Below, piece by piece: positions 1 to 8,914 of a DNA stretch of 64,000 bases; position 1 is the first letter of the stretch; each line of letters opens with the position of its first letter. A program made the position numbers and the translations under genes. The stretch comes from Filobacillus milosensis. GTDB lineage: Bacteria > Bacillota > Bacilli > Bacillales > Alkalibacillaceae. The stretch covers positions 83,000 through 146,999 of the forward strand of contig NZ_SOPW01000007.1 in the NCBI RefSeq assembly GCF_004402015.1, written 5' to 3'. Below the pieces are notes generated by a model. The model was given only the letters and a program-made list of their open reading frames with translations. It had not been told where the DNA came from and searched no databases.

Positions 1-1426
1 CTTCACGATCTGGGTCTACTCCTTCCTTAAGAACAATGAATGCTTTAACAACCGCACCTCTTACTTCATCAGGACTCGCCACTACCGCACACTCTTGAAC
101 ATCCGGATGCTTAACTAAAGCATCCTCCACTTCAAATGGCCCAATAGTGTAGCCAGAACTGATAATAATATCGTCACTTCGTCCTTCAAACCAAAAGTAA
201 CCTTCTTCATCCTTCGTTGCCTGGTCACCAGTAAGGTAATAATCTCCTCGATAGGCAGCCTGTGTACGCTCAGGATCTTTGTAATATTCTTTAAACAAGG
301 CTGGAGTAGAGCGATGAACCGCAATATCACCTACTTCTCCAACTTCAACAGGAACTCCATTTTCATTAATAATATCAACGGAATTGCCAGGTGTTGGTTT
401 ACCCATCGAACCTGGGCGAACCTCCATGTCTTTTGTAATTCCGACTAACAATGTATTCTCTGTTTGACCATAACCATCTCTAACTGTAACGTTGAAATAT
501 TTATTGAACGTATCGATTACTTCTCGGTTCAACGGTTCCCCTGCCGAAACCGCACTGTTTAAATGTGATAAATCATAGTCTTCAAGATTATCAACTTTTG
601 CCATCAAACGATATTCAGTCGGCGTACAGCATAGAGCATTGACTTTGTAATCTTGTAATAGTTGCAAGTACTTATTCGGATCAAATTTCCCTTGATAGAC
701 TAATCCAGTTGCACCCGAACCTAAAATGGATAAAAATGGACTCCACAACCACTTTGCCCAACCAGGTCCTGCAGTTGCCCATGCTACATCACCTTCATTT
801 ACACCTAACCAGTTTGATGCAGATGTTTTAAGGTGGGCATAACCCCAACCATGTGTATGCACAACACCTTTAGGGTTACCTGTAGTTCCTGACGTATATG
901 ATAGAAAAGCCATATCTTCACGTTTGGTATCAGCAAGCTCAAAATTATCAGAGGCCTGTTCCATTAATGTGTCTAAGTGTACCCAATCGTCATGCTTTGC
1001 TCCGATTACGAACTTCTTCAAGTCAGACACTCGGTTAACTTTTTCAAACTCACCGACATAAGGATAATAACTGACAACCGCTTTAGCCTCTCCATGTGAC
1101 AAACGGTAATCAATGTCTTTTGAACGTAGCATTTCTGATCCCGGAATAACCACTAACCCAGCTTTTAGAGCTGCAATATAAACTTGGTAAGCCTCAATTA
1201 ACCTTGGAATAATAATTAAAACTTTATCGCCTTTTTGTAAACCTTGTTCTAAAAAAACATTTGCAATTTTATTTGCATTTTTCATCAAATCAACATAACT
1301 AATGTCTTCTGTGTTTCCATGCTCATCTTCCCAGAGAACTGCTTTACGACTATGGTCAGTCGCATACTTTTCGAACTCTGATACGACATTGTAGGTATTT
1401 GGTGCAATTAAATCTTCTCTTTTCAT
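1..1426 (-). CDS. Acyl-CoA synthetase (AMP-forming), 3' end outside window
   Basis: The reverse strand reads from ATG at 1426, behind a GGAGGGG ribosome binding site, without a stop to the window edge, giving about 475 codons of an ANL-family acyl-CoA synthetase. Visible motifs are the ATP-binding loop SYTSGTTGNPKG near residue 170, the adenylation motif YGQTE, and YLTGD ahead of the hinge to the missing C-terminal lid. Such enzymes make an acyl-adenylate and transfer the acyl group to CoA. The layout resembles Bacillus medium or branched-chain acyl-CoA synthetases (MbcS/AcsA type) of about 530 residues. The exact substrate cannot be read from sequence. It is divergent from ridA. Confidence 0.93.
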   Translation of the reverse strand, partial: MKREDLIAPNTYNVVSEFEKYATDHSRKAVLWEDEHGNTEDISYVDLMKNANKIANVFLEQGLQKGDKVLIIIPRLIEAYQVYIAALKAGLVVIPGSEMLRSKDIDYRLSHGEAKAVVSYYPYVGEFEKVNRVSDLKKFVIGAKHDDWVHLDTLMEQASDNFELADTKREDMAFLSYTSGTTGNPKGVVHTHGWGYAHLKTSASNWLGVNEGDVAWATAGPGWAKWLWSPFLSILGSGATGLVYQGKFDPNKYLQLLQDYKVNALCCTPTEYRLMAKVDNLEDYDLSHLNSAVSAGEPLNREVIDTFNKYFNVTVRDGYGQTENTLLVGITKDMEVRPGSMGKPTPGNSVDIINENGVPVEVGEVGDIAVHRSTPALFKEYYKDPERTQAAYRGDYYLTGDQATKDEEGYFWFEGRSDDIIISSGYTIGPFEVEDALVKHPDVQECAVVASPDEVRGAVVKAFIVLKEGVDPDRE

Positions 1427-1685
1427 GATGAATCCCCTCCGGTTTACAAATTATTGATTGAGCAGGTGCTCACTTCTTATCCTGAGTAAAATTACTTTAA
1501 ATAGCGAAAGCCTAAATTTTCACAAGCCACAACTTCTCAATAAAGTTGAAGTCCCCTAAATTATAACAAAAATTCTGAATAATATAAATTGTGCTTTAGA
1601 AAAACAGGACAAATGGAGTATCTTATTCCAAGACAATAAACTGAATATGATAAACTAGAAGTTAGTGAGAAAGGAGAATTCTATT

Positions 1686-2066
1686 ATGAAAAAAGTTTAT
1701 TCAACCAAAAATGCTCCAACGGCGATTGGACCATATTCTCAAGCTGTTGAAGCAGGTAATATGGTATTTATTTCTGGACAAATCCCATTATTCCCTTCAA
1801 CGATGGAAATGGTCAGTGATGATGTGGCTTTGCAAACAGAGCAAGTTATGAAAAACTTGGGTGCCATCTTAGAAGAAGCTGGGTTAAATTATAAAGACCT
1901 CGTTAAAACAACCATTTTATTAGCTTCGATGGATGATTTTACAACAGTAAATGAAGTTTATGCCAGTTTCTTAGAAGAACCTTATCCAGCACGTGCTGCC
2001 TTTGAAGTCAGTGAACTTCCAAAAGGTGCTAAAGTAGAGATTGAAGCCGTTGCAACTAAAGCGTAG
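1686..2066 (+). CDS. ridA: RidA family enamine/imine deaminase
   Basis: A 126-residue Rid/YjgF protein that hydrolyses reactive enamine and imine intermediates made by PLP enzymes such as threonine dehydratase. The N-terminus has the family pattern APTAIGPYSQA followed by FISGQIP. The C-terminus has the YPARAAFEV segment with the conserved Arg, and then KGAKVEIEAVA. The start at 1686 is preferred over the in-frame GTG at 1665, because AGAAAGGAG lies at normal spacing before 1686 and itself falls inside the longer reading. Its sequence ends in an intrinsic terminator, so it is probably monocistronic. Confidence 0.95.
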   Translation: MKKVYSTKNAPTAIGPYSQAVEAGNMVFISGQIPLFPSTMEMVSDDVALQTEQVMKNLGAILEEAGLNYKDLVKTTILLASMDDFTTVNEVYASFLEEPYPARAAFEVSELPKGAKVEIEAVATKA

Positions 2067-2089
2067 AGCCTAACTCTACGCTTTTTTTC
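2061..2089 (+). terminator. Intrinsic terminator of ridA
   Basis: An 8-bp perfect stem, gcgtagag (2061-2068) with ctctacgc (2074-2081), is followed by a T-run. It overlaps the last codons of ridA. Confidence 0.85.
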
Positions 2090-2208
2090 TCTCAATTATT
2101 CTTTATAAATACAGATAAATGAGAGTGTTTTAATAAAAAATCTATCTTCATAAATTTCTTAATCCTTCTTTCACCTGCCATTCTATAGTTTTCAGACTTC
2201 TCTACTAT

Positions 2209-2275
2209 TTATAATCATTTTAATTTACAACTTATTATTAATAGGTTAATATAATACATGTAATCATTTTAATTT
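2209..2275 (+). promoter_or_regulatory. PerR-type box plus promoter of katA, with a second partial box
   Basis: Positions 2209-2223 read ttataatcattttaa, which matches the Bacillus PerR consensus TTATAATnATTATAA at every fixed base but one. A -10 TATAAT lies at 2250-2255, with a weak TTTACA/TTACAA -35 at 2224-2230 and a long spacer of 19-20. The 15-mer taatcattttaattt at 2212-2226 is repeated exactly at 2261-2275, so a second, weaker PerR-like box follows the -10. Peroxide-inducible control of katA by PerR is known in Bacillus. Control here is inferred. Confidence 0.7.
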
Positions 2276-2290
2276 TAGGAGGAATGATTC

Positions 2291-3760
2291 ATGGTAGATA
2301 AGAAAAACCGTTTAACTACATCTAGTGGTGCACCCGTTGGAGATAACCAGAATTCAATTACAGCTGGTCGTCGTGGCCCAACATTAATTCAAGATGTGCA
2401 TTTACTAGAAAAACTGGCACACTTTGATCGCGAACGTATTCCTGAGCGAGTTGTTCACGCAAAAGGTGCTGGTGCACATGGTTACTTTGAAGTAACAAAC
2501 GATGAAATCTCTAAGTATACTAAAGCTGATTTTCTAAGTGAAAAAGGTAAACGCACACCAATGTTCATCCGCTTTTCAACAGTTGCAGGTGAAGCTGGTT
2601 CAGCAGATACAGTACGTGACCCACGCGGGTTTGCAGTTAAATTTTATACAGAAGAAGGAAACTATGATTTAGTAGGGAATAACACACCTATCTTCTTCAT
2701 TCGTGATGCGATTAAATTCCCTGACTTTATCCATACTCAAAAGCGTAATCCACAAACACACCTAAAAGATAAAAATATGGTATGGGATTTCTGGTCTCTT
2801 TCACCAGAATCACTACACCAAGTAACTTATCTACATGGGGATCGTGGTATTCCGGCCACTTACCGTCATATGAACGGTTATGGAAGCCATACTTATAAAT
2901 GGGTAAACGAAGATGGTGAAAAGTTCTGGATTAAATATCACTTTGTAAGTGACCAAGGCGTAAAAGGTCTTGATGAGAAGGTAGCTGATGAGTTAGCAGG
3001 TACAAACCCTGACTATCACACAGAAGACCTTTTCAATGCGATTGATAAAGGCGATTACCCATCATGGACACTATATGTTCAGGTTATGCCTTACGAAGAT
3101 GCGAAAACATACAAATGGGATCCATTTGATGTAACAAAAACATGGTCTAAGAAGGACTATCCTCGTATCGAGGTAGGTAAGATGGTACTAAATCGCAACC
3201 CTGAAAACTACTTTGCAGAGGTAGAACAAGCAGCATTCTCACCTGCACACTTTGTACCAGGTGTTGAAGCTTCACCGGATAAGATGTTACAAGGACGTCT
3301 ATTCTCTTATTCTGACACGCACCGCTATCGTTTAGGTGTGAATCACGAACAGATCCCTGTTAACCGTCCAGTTAATGAGACAAACAACTATCAACGTGAT
3401 GGTTACATGCGTGTTGACGGTAATGGTGGAAGCAAATATAACTATGAGCCGAATAGCTATGATCACCTTCCAAAAGAAGATGAATCAACTAAAATCGAGC
3501 CATTTGAAATTGAAGGTGTAGCAGATAGCATGCCTTACAGCCACGCTGATCACTACACTCAAGCTGGTGACTTATACCGCTTAATGAGCGACGAAGGAAA
3601 AGAACGCTTAGTAAATGCTGTAGTTGGTCACTTAGGTCAGTGTACAATGGAAGAAGTTAAACTTCGTCAAATTGGACACTTCTACAAAGCTGACCCAGAT
3701 TACGGTGAGCGCGTCGCAAAAGGTCTTGGATTAGAAGTTCCAGCAGAAGTTAAAGCTTAA
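2291..3760 (+). CDS. katA: Catalase (monofunctional haem, small subunit)
   Basis: A 489-residue haem catalase that converts hydrogen peroxide to water and oxygen in the cytoplasm. It contains the distal His in [17 protein letters not shown], the distal Asn region [19 protein letters not shown], and the proximal Tyr in [14 protein letters not shown]. Length and order are typical of clade 3 enzymes such as B. subtilis KatA. A strong AGGAGG site precedes the ATG. The upstream PerR-type box suggests peroxide induction. It is flanked by its own terminator and is probably monocistronic. Confidence 0.97.
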   Translation: MVDKKNRLTTSSGAPVGDNQNSITAGRRGPTLIQDVHLLEKLAHFDRERIPERVVHAKGAGAHGYFEVTNDEISKYTKADFLSEKGKRTPMFIRFSTVAGEAGSADTVRDPRGFAVKFYTEEGNYDLVGNNTPIFFIRDAIKFPDFIHTQKRNPQTHLKDKNMVWDFWSLSPESLHQVTYLHGDRGIPATYRHMNGYGSHTYKWVNEDGEKFWIKYHFVSDQGVKGLDEKVADELAGTNPDYHTEDLFNAIDKGDYPSWTLYVQVMPYEDAKTYKWDPFDVTKTWSKKDYPRIEVGKMVLNRNPENYFAEVEQAAFSPAHFVPGVEASPDKMLQGRLFSYSDTHRYRLGVNHEQIPVNRPVNETNNYQRDGYMRVDGNGGSKYNYEPNSYDHLPKEDESTKIEPFEIEGVADSMPYSHADHYTQAGDLYRLMSDEGKERLVNAVVGHLGQCTMEEVKLRQIGHFYKADPDYGERVAKGLGLEVPAEVKA

Positions 3761-3770
3761 TAATTTTCTA

Positions 3771-3804
3771 AATCCAGTCGTGAATGTCACGGCTGGATTT
3801 TTTA
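3771..3804 (+). terminator. Terminator of katA
   Basis: A long hairpin pairs aatccag-t-cgtga with tcacg-g-ctggatt around an atg loop, with one T-G wobble, and is followed by a T-run at 3798-3803. Confidence 0.9.
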
Positions 3805-3909
3805 TATAAGAATGTTGGGATTTTGATTGTAAACCTATATTGTATTGAAACTTTTAGATTTACTTATTCGTCTTTTTTAATAGGAACAAACAAAGGGGGA
3901 AACGTGATT

Positions 3910-4851
3910 ATGTTTCAAGAATTAAATGAACAAATTGTTAGCGTTAAAGAAGAATTAAAACGTAAAAAGAAACTAACCATGCAGTTACAAGATTATCAAT
4001 CAGAACTTTCAGGAGTAGAAAACAATATTAACCGATTAAGTAGTCAATTAACAGAAGAACAGTCAGATGTGGAAAAGTTAGAAGGCGTTAGTCTGACGAA
4101 CTTCTTTTCAACTTTAGCCGGTACAAAATATGAGAAACTAAAAAAAGAAAACAAAGAGGTTCTCGCCGTTGAATTACAATTGGAAGAGTCGGAAAATACA
4201 AGAGATGAAATTAAGTCTTCAATCTTAGATTTACAGGACAAATTAGGAAAACTAGACAGCAGCGAGAAAACCTATAATGACCTATTGGCTAAAAAAGAAC
4301 AGTTAATTAAAGAAACAGATAACAGCTATGCCAATGAATTATACGATTTGAGTGAGAAAGAGGGAGATCTTCAAGCCGAGATCAAAGAAATAAATGAGGC
4401 AATCAATGCTGGCAAAAGGGCTGAATCCGCTTTAAGGAATGCCGAAGAATCATTAAATTCTGCAGCAAATTGGGGAACACTCGATATGATGGGCGGCGGG
4501 ATGATTACAGGTGCCGTTAAACATAGTAAGATAGATAACGCCTCAAATGAGATACACTACGCACAATCCAGGATGCGTGAATTTCAAAAAGAATTATTGG
4601 ATATTAATGAAATGGTTCATGTTGACATGGATATATCAGGGTTATTAAAATTCGCAGACTTCTTCTTTGACGGACTAATTGTCGATTGGATGGTTCAGGG
4701 TAAGATTAATGACTCTCTCAATCAGGTTCAAGATAACCTATCAAAAGTTAGTAGTATTCTAAGGAAATTGGATGATGGACTATCCAATTCTGAAAGAAAA
4801 CTTTCAATTATAAAGCAGGAAAGAAAATCGCTAGTTGAGAGTTTTTCATAA
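3910..4851 (+). CDS. Cytoplasmic coiled-coil protein of unknown function
   Basis: A 313-residue protein, highly charged and rich in Leu, Glu and Lys. It has long predicted coiled coils at roughly residues 1-70, 85-180 and 220-300 and no signal peptide or membrane segment. A glycine-rich hinge, LDMMGGGMITGAVKHSKID, lies near residue 195. Related uncharacterised proteins occur in Firmicutes, but I cannot assign a function. The ATG at 3910 is preferred because AAAGGGGGAAA precedes it. An in-frame ATG at 3784 exists but lies inside the katA terminator. It has its own terminator and is not obviously in an operon. Confidence 0.8.
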   Translation: MFQELNEQIVSVKEELKRKKKLTMQLQDYQSELSGVENNINRLSSQLTEEQSDVEKLEGVSLTNFFSTLAGTKYEKLKKENKEVLAVELQLEESENTRDEIKSSILDLQDKLGKLDSSEKTYNDLLAKKEQLIKETDNSYANELYDLSEKEGDLQAEIKEINEAINAGKRAESALRNAEESLNSAANWGTLDMMGGGMITGAVKHSKIDNASNEIHYAQSRMREFQKELLDINEMVHVDMDISGLLKFADFFFDGLIVDWMVQGKINDSLNQVQDNLSKVSSILRKLDDGLSNSERKLSIIKQERKSLVESFS

Positions 4852-4860
4852 TTATAAAAA

Positions 4861-4893
4861 AATGCCTATCACGCTGTTGATGGGCATTTTTTA
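4861..4893 (+). terminator. Terminator after coiled-coil gene
   Basis: Stem aatgcctatca (4861-4871) pairs with tgatgggcatt (4878-4888) with one mismatch or wobble and is followed by a T-run. Confidence 0.85.
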
Positions 4894-4999
4894 CCTAAGA
4901 ACTTTACAAGCTTTATTTTTTATCAAATAAAATTTTTTCTCACAAATTTTCCTCAAAACAACATATACATATAATGACAATGGTTTAGGAGGAGAAAAT

Positions 5000-5389
5000 T
5001 TGAGACCGAAATACGACTTAAATTCACCTAATATCCCTTACTATTACTATCCTTGGTACGATGTATACCATATGTACAATGCTGGAAATGTGCCGAGATA
5101 CCCTGACCTTGACCCTACTCAATTCACTCAATCAGCTGAGGCATTCAGAGATTTACTTAATGATGCGAGCGACATTCTAAGACAATTATCAAACTCTGAA
5201 AAATTTGCATATGAGGTCATGGATGCAGCCCAACACAGCGAAACTCAAAAGGTGAAACAATTACTTGAATCTACAGGGATTCATAACCAAGTTGAAGTGC
5301 AATATAACCCAGACGGGATAAAAATGACGATGCGAACAAATACACAAGGAACGGATTGTTGTCATTTATCGATGAACTTAAGGTGGTAA
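5000..5389 (+). CDS. YuzC-like inner spore coat protein
   Basis: A 129-residue protein with a Tyr/Pro-rich N-terminus (IPYYYYPWYDVYHMY), a central helical part on the pattern of DPTQFTQSAEAFRDLL, and a C-terminus TDCCHLSMNLRW. This matches my memory of the Bacillus YuzC family of inner spore coat proteins. The family assignment is by recall, not by search. The start is TTG at 5000 behind a near-perfect AGGAGGAG site. There is no signal peptide, as expected for a mother-cell coat protein. It suggests that the organism sporulates. Confidence 0.75.
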   Translation: MRPKYDLNSPNIPYYYYPWYDVYHMYNAGNVPRYPDLDPTQFTQSAEAFRDLLNDASDILRQLSNSEKFAYEVMDAAQHSETQKVKQLLESTGIHNQVEVQYNPDGIKMTMRTNTQGTDCCHLSMNLRW

Positions 5390-5393
5390 TAAA

Positions 5394-5426
5394 AAATTGG
5401 CTGTCTACTAACAGCCAATTTTTATT
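5394..5426. terminator. Terminator at the convergent end of the coat gene
   Basis: Stem aaattggctgt (5394-5404) pairs with acagccaattt (5411-5421). T-runs occur on the + side and an A-run on the other, so it can work in both directions. Confidence 0.85.
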
Positions 5427-5688
5427 TGACTCTTTCATATGAGTACAGGTTTAAATGATAAATAATGATTAATGGGTCATTGATTTTTTCTAACTCCTTA
5501 GAATCAAAATAGATTAGGGATTTTTCACCCGGTTCCGCCCCCGCTCCAAACCCCATAAGTTGCTTCTTACCTTCTTGAGTACGCATAGTCCAACCTTTTG
5601 AACTCCTGAATCCATTAGGGACTAATTCAATATAAGTTTTATGTAAATATAATAATATAAAAAAGTGAGTGAATTTTACTTCACTCAC
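5422..5688 (-). CDS. Doubtful 88-residue ORF, hypothetical
   Basis: An open frame reads from GTG at 5688. It contains a plausible globular stretch, from KGWTMRTQEGKKQLMGFGAG to FDSKELEKINDPL, but I do not recognise it. The start codon and first residues are built from the terminator hairpin of the upstream exporter gene and there is no good ribosome binding site. The N-terminus may therefore be wrong (a start nearer residue 30 is possible), or the ORF may be a decayed remnant. Confidence 0.35.
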   Translation of the reverse strand: MSEVKFTHFFILLYLHKTYIELVPNGFRSSKGWTMRTQEGKKQLMGFGAGAEPGEKSLIYFDSKELEKINDPLIIIYHLNLYSYERVK

Positions 5689-5690
5689 TT
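5652..5690 (-). terminator. Terminator of the CorC/CNNM gene
   Basis: On the reverse strand, an 11-bp perfect stem (5690-5680 with 5673-5663) is followed by a T-rich tail. It begins within a few bases of the stop codon of the exporter gene. Confidence 0.85.
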
Positions 5691-5693
5691 CTC

Positions 5694-6995
5694 TTATTTA
5701 CTCACTTCTACCTTACTTACCGTGTACCCATCCATTTCTTTAACTGTAAACGATAAGTGTTCGTAAGTTATGATATCCCCTTCTTTTAAATCATGTTTTT
5801 CTGTCAGTAACCATCCACCAAGCGTATCAACATCATAAGCTTCAATGTCTACTCCAAATTTATCATTCACTTCACTGATTAACACACGTCCGTCTGCCAA
5901 ATACACATTCCGTTCTATTTCGTTAAAGTCTTGTTCTTCCGCTTCTTCATCAAATTCATCTTGAATCTCACCAACGATTTCTTCTAAAATATCTTCAACC
6001 GTCACAATTCCGGAGGTTCCTCCGTATTCATCAACTAATACTGCCATATGAATGTGTTCCTTTTGCATCTTTTTAAGCAATTCTTCTATAGGAATTGTTT
6101 CTATGACACGAATTACAGGCCGCACAAATTGTTTTATGGTCTCATCTTCAAAATCTTGTATATCTAAAAGTGAGGTTACAACCCGCTTTACATTAATCAT
6201 CCCTACAATATGGTCATGATCCCCCTGTATAACAGGGTAACGTGTAAAAGTTGTTTCTTCTACGCCTTCTAAAAATTTCTGAAGCGAAGTATCTACTTCA
6301 AAAGCTTCGATTTGCATTCTTGGTACCATTATCTCTTTCGCCAGGCGATTATCAAATTCAAAAATTCGGTTCACATATTTATACTCTGATTGATTAATTT
6401 CACCACTTTGGTAACTTTCAGATAAAATAATTCGTAATTCCTCTTCCGAATGGGCAATTTCATGCTCCGATGCGGGACTCACTCCAAATAAACGTGTGAG
6501 TAAACGAGCTGAACCATTCAATAACCAAATAAAAGGAAACATGATCTTATAGAACCAAATTAATGGTCGAGCAGTAAATAAAGCTATTTTTTCTGTCTTT
6601 TGAATAGCTAAAGTTTTCGGTGCTAACTCCCCAATAACTACGTGTAGAAACGTAATAATTGTGAATGCCAGCCCAAAAGATAAAATATGTGTTAAGGATG
6701 AAGGTAGATCAAAATATGAGAAAACAGGATGAAGCAACCTCTCAACTGTTGGTTCACCGACCCAACCTAGCCCAAGGGCAGTAATTGTAATACCGAGCTG
6801 ACACGCCGATAAATAGGCATCTAATTCATTAATGATTTTTTGTGCAGCAATAGCTCGTTTATCTTTCTGCTCCACCAAATGCTCAATTTTACTACTTCTA
6901 ATTTTCACAATAGCGAATTCAGAAGCAACAAAGAACGCGGTTAGAGCAATTAATAATATGATTAAGAAAATATATAATACCGTAGTACCTGTCAT
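5694..6995 (-). CDS. CNNM/CorC family transporter (hemolysin family, MpfA-like)
   Basis: A 433-residue membrane protein with an N-terminal DUF21 domain of about four membrane segments (residues 1-190, including GLGWVGEP and VVIGELAPKTLA). A pair of CBS domains (about 210-330) and a C-terminal CorC_HlyC domain (about 350-430, LGGWLLTE) follow. The family includes B. subtilis MpfA/YhdP, a magnesium exporter, so magnesium or cobalt efflux is the likely role. The ATG at 6995 is preferred over the GTG at 7004 because AAAGGTGG lies at normal spacing from the ATG and overlaps the GTG. It is monocistronic with a terminator. Confidence 0.9.
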   Translation of the reverse strand: MTGTTVLYIFLIILLIALTAFFVASEFAIVKIRSSKIEHLVEQKDKRAIAAQKIINELDAYLSACQLGITITALGLGWVGEPTVERLLHPVFSYFDLPSSLTHILSFGLAFTIITFLHVVIGELAPKTLAIQKTEKIALFTARPLIWFYKIMFPFIWLLNGSARLLTRLFGVSPASEHEIAHSEEELRIILSESYQSGEINQSEYKYVNRIFEFDNRLAKEIMVPRMQIEAFEVDTSLQKFLEGVEETTFTRYPVIQGDHDHIVGMINVKRVVTSLLDIQDFEDETIKQFVRPVIRVIETIPIEELLKKMQKEHIHMAVLVDEYGGTSGIVTVEDILEEIVGEIQDEFDEEAEEQDFNEIERNVYLADGRVLISEVNDKFGVDIEAYDVDTLGGWLLTEKHDLKEGDIITYEHLSFTVKEMDGYTVSKVEVSK

Positions 6996-7110
6996 AAGTC
7001 CCACCTTTTCACTTGAATTACATGTTTAGTTTTCCCTATTCTATCATCAAATAACAAAAAATAGTTGTGTTATAATTCTAAATATAGAAAAAAGTTGGGA
7101 GGAAAGATAA

Positions 7111-7599
7111 ATGCCCCATATTCAAGAAATACAGGAAGAAATCTTTCATGAAATGGAAGTAGCTATTCGCTCGACTCAAAACTTGCTATTCAAGGTTCGG
7201 GAAGAGGATTGGGAATTCCGACCACACGAAAATATGAGATCATTACGAGACCTTGCTAACCATCTCATTGCGATACCTGCTATTGATCTTTATATTATGA
7301 AAGAAGAACCACATGAAAAAATCAAAGAATTAGAGGAAAAGTATAATAAACTAACCAATGCTGAGGATATGAGCGTGGCATTTGAAGATGGTTACAATAA
7401 ACTCAAAGAATACATGCAAACTTTAAGTGATGATAACTTTTTACATATGAAAACTAAAGCATTTTATATGGAAAAAGGACAATCTCAAGCACAGTGGCTC
7501 ATCGAAATCATGACGCATATGTTCCACCACCGTGCACAAGTATTTAATTATTTAAAACAGCTTGAATATGATGTTAGTATGTTCGATTTATATGTGTAA
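7111..7599 (+). CDS. DinB-fold (DinB/YfiT-like) metal-binding protein
   Basis: A 162-residue four-helix DinB-superfamily protein. Three His expected to bind a divalent metal are visible: one in LANHLIAIP near residue 51 and two in MTHMFHHRAQV near residues 136-141. Family members include thiol-dependent transferases (bacillithiol S-transferases) and damage-induced proteins. The substrate is not evident. A GGGAGGAAAG site precedes the ATG. The next gene follows after 18 bp, so the two are probably cotranscribed. Confidence 0.85.
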   Translation: MPHIQEIQEEIFHEMEVAIRSTQNLLFKVREEDWEFRPHENMRSLRDLANHLIAIPAIDLYIMKEEPHEKIKELEEKYNKLTNAEDMSVAFEDGYNKLKEYMQTLSDDNFLHMKTKAFYMEKGQSQAQWLIEIMTHMFHHRAQVFNYLKQLEYDVSMFDLYV

Positions 7600-7617
7600 A
7601 AAGGGGAAACGGTCAAA

Positions 7618-7875
7618 ATGATTTACTTGTTCATCATTATTGGCTTTGCTATCGTTTCAATAGTCATTCACTATATTCAAAGCGTACTTCGTGTTAGAAA
7701 AGATTATAACGTTTTCATTTTCTGTGGCGTTTTAATTGTTAGTGTCATTGCTTTCCTTTTAGGTTACTTTTTAGAATTTAAATATCACTTATTTTTTATA
7801 GGGTATGGTGCCTTATTCTTTTTTGGTTCACTGGTAAGCTTAGCTGTGTCATATTGGTATAAGGAGTTAAGTTAA
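7618..7875 (+). CDS. Small membrane protein (YesK-like)
   Basis: An 85-residue, very hydrophobic protein with three predicted membrane segments (about 2-20, 31-50 and 56-78) and a basic loop VLRVRKD. It resembles the YesK-like family by size and pattern only. It has AAAGGGGAAA before the ATG, lies 18 bp after the DinB gene and is followed by a terminator, so the two form a small operon. Confidence 0.7.
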   Translation: MIYLFIIIGFAIVSIVIHYIQSVLRVRKDYNVFIFCGVLIVSVIAFLLGYFLEFKYHLFFIGYGALFFFGSLVSLAVSYWYKELS

Positions 7876-7934
7876 AATCCACTATATGAATTACGATGAA
7901 AACGACCATTCGCCTGATATAAGAATTACTCTGG

Positions 7935-7974
7935 GACAGCCTTTGCAATTAATGGAAAGAGCTGTCTTTCTTTT
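7935..7974 (+). terminator. Terminator after DinB/membrane-protein operon
   Basis: Stem gacagc-cttt pairs with aaag-agctgtc (7935-7966) and is followed by TTTCTTTT. Confidence 0.75.
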
Positions 7975-8046
7975 ACTTCTTAATTGGAACTGTCTTCACA
8001 TCCAAAGGCAACTAGAGTTATTGTCATTAACATTGAAGTACTAATC

Positions 8047-8676
8047 TTACCTCTTTAACTTCCTCAATTGGATAAACCAATCTAAACGCGTCGGTAAGCT
8101 CCATTGATAAATAACCGATAACATTCGAAGTGCTACTATTCCTACGATTAGTAAAATAAATTGCCACATACTATCAGCTATACCGAACCCAATTGTCATT
8201 GCCCCAAGGACCGCCCACATAGCATAAATTTCCTGATGCAATACAAGTGGTTTCCTGCCAGCCAGCATATCCCTCACGACACCCCCACCAGTTCCAGTTA
8301 AGGCGCCTGCTACGATAATCGCACTAAGAGGATATCCTGCCATTACAGCAAACAAAGCCCCTTGCACCGCAAATGAAGCCAGTCCAATCGCATCAAAGAA
8401 CACTCCCCACAACCTTTTAAAACCTAATATCCAGTGAAACGGAATAAAGAAAAGGAGTGTCATCGTTATAAAAGCAACAGTAAAAAGCATATTTTGATTC
8501 CATATATCTGAAATCGGCAGTCCGAGCAGAACATTACGAATAATCCCACCACCGAACGCCGTTACAAATCCCAATAAATAAACGCCGAAGAGATCATATT
8601 CCTCTTCCAGCGCCACAATCGCACCACTAATCGCGAATGCCATTGTCCCAATTATATTCAATATATCCCAAGTCAT
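8047..8676 (-). CDS. TRIC-type cation channel family protein (UPF0126)
   Basis: A 209-residue membrane protein with about seven hydrophobic segments arranged as two repeats. Each repeat has the family's Gly-rich signature: FVTAFGGGIIRNVLLG near residue 38 and GALTGTGGGVVRDMLAG near 125. Prokaryotic TRIC proteins form trimeric monovalent-cation channels. A GGGGGTG site precedes the ATG at 8676. Upstream on the same strand are a 20-bp-step repeat array and the DinB gene with its own terminator, so it is probably transcribed separately. Confidence 0.9.
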   Translation of the reverse strand: MTWDILNIIGTMAFAISGAIVALEEEYDLFGVYLLGFVTAFGGGIIRNVLLGLPISDIWNQNMLFTVAFITMTLLFFIPFHWILGFKRLWGVFFDAIGLASFAVQGALFAVMAGYPLSAIIVAGALTGTGGGVVRDMLAGRKPLVLHQEIYAMWAVLGAMTIGFGIADSMWQFILLIVGIVALRMLSVIYQWSLPTRLDWFIQLRKLKR

Positions 8677-8776
8677 TCATGATGCACCCCCAATTCATGG
8701 CGAAAGTCTTACTTTTACACATATTTCAAGATTAAGTGTAACAAATTATTGATTAATTGGAACCATAGATTTTCAT

Positions 8777-8897
8777 TTCCCCATAAAAAAGTAAATTTCC
8801 CCATAAAAATGAAAATTTCCCCATAAAATTTTTGAATTCCCCATAAACAAAAAAACTTTCCCCATATATTTAAAATTTTCCCCATAAAAATAAAACC
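8777..8897. repeat. Periodic repeat array A (core TTCCCCATA, 6 copies, 20-21 bp step)
   Basis: The core ttccccata starts at 8777, 8797, 8817, 8837, 8858 and 8878, giving steps of 20, 20, 20, 21 and 20. The core is invariant. The 11-12 bases between cores are A/T-rich and differ from copy to copy. The array lies between the terminator of the DinB gene and the TRIC gene. It is one of six such arrays in the window. Confidence 0.9.
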
Positions 8898-8912
8898 CGC
8901 CAAGTGGCGAGC
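8889..8912 (-). terminator. Terminator of the second DinB-fold gene
   Basis: On the reverse strand, the stem ctcgcc-actt-ggcggg is followed by TTTTATTTTT. It begins three bases after the stop codon and touches the last unit of array A. Confidence 0.75.
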
Positions 8913-8914
8913 TT

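Noticed and set aside
115..330. 71-residue ORF within the acyl-CoA synthetase region
   Set aside because: It is an out-of-frame shadow; the synthetase frame carries all family motifs.
3784..3909. N-terminal extension of the coiled-coil protein from ATG 3784
   Set aside because: The ATG lies in the katA terminator hairpin and has no ribosome binding site, whereas 3910 has one.
8715..8903. 62-residue ORF on the reverse strand with FIFMGKF-like repeats
   Set aside because: It is the accidental translation of array A, with no ribosome binding site.
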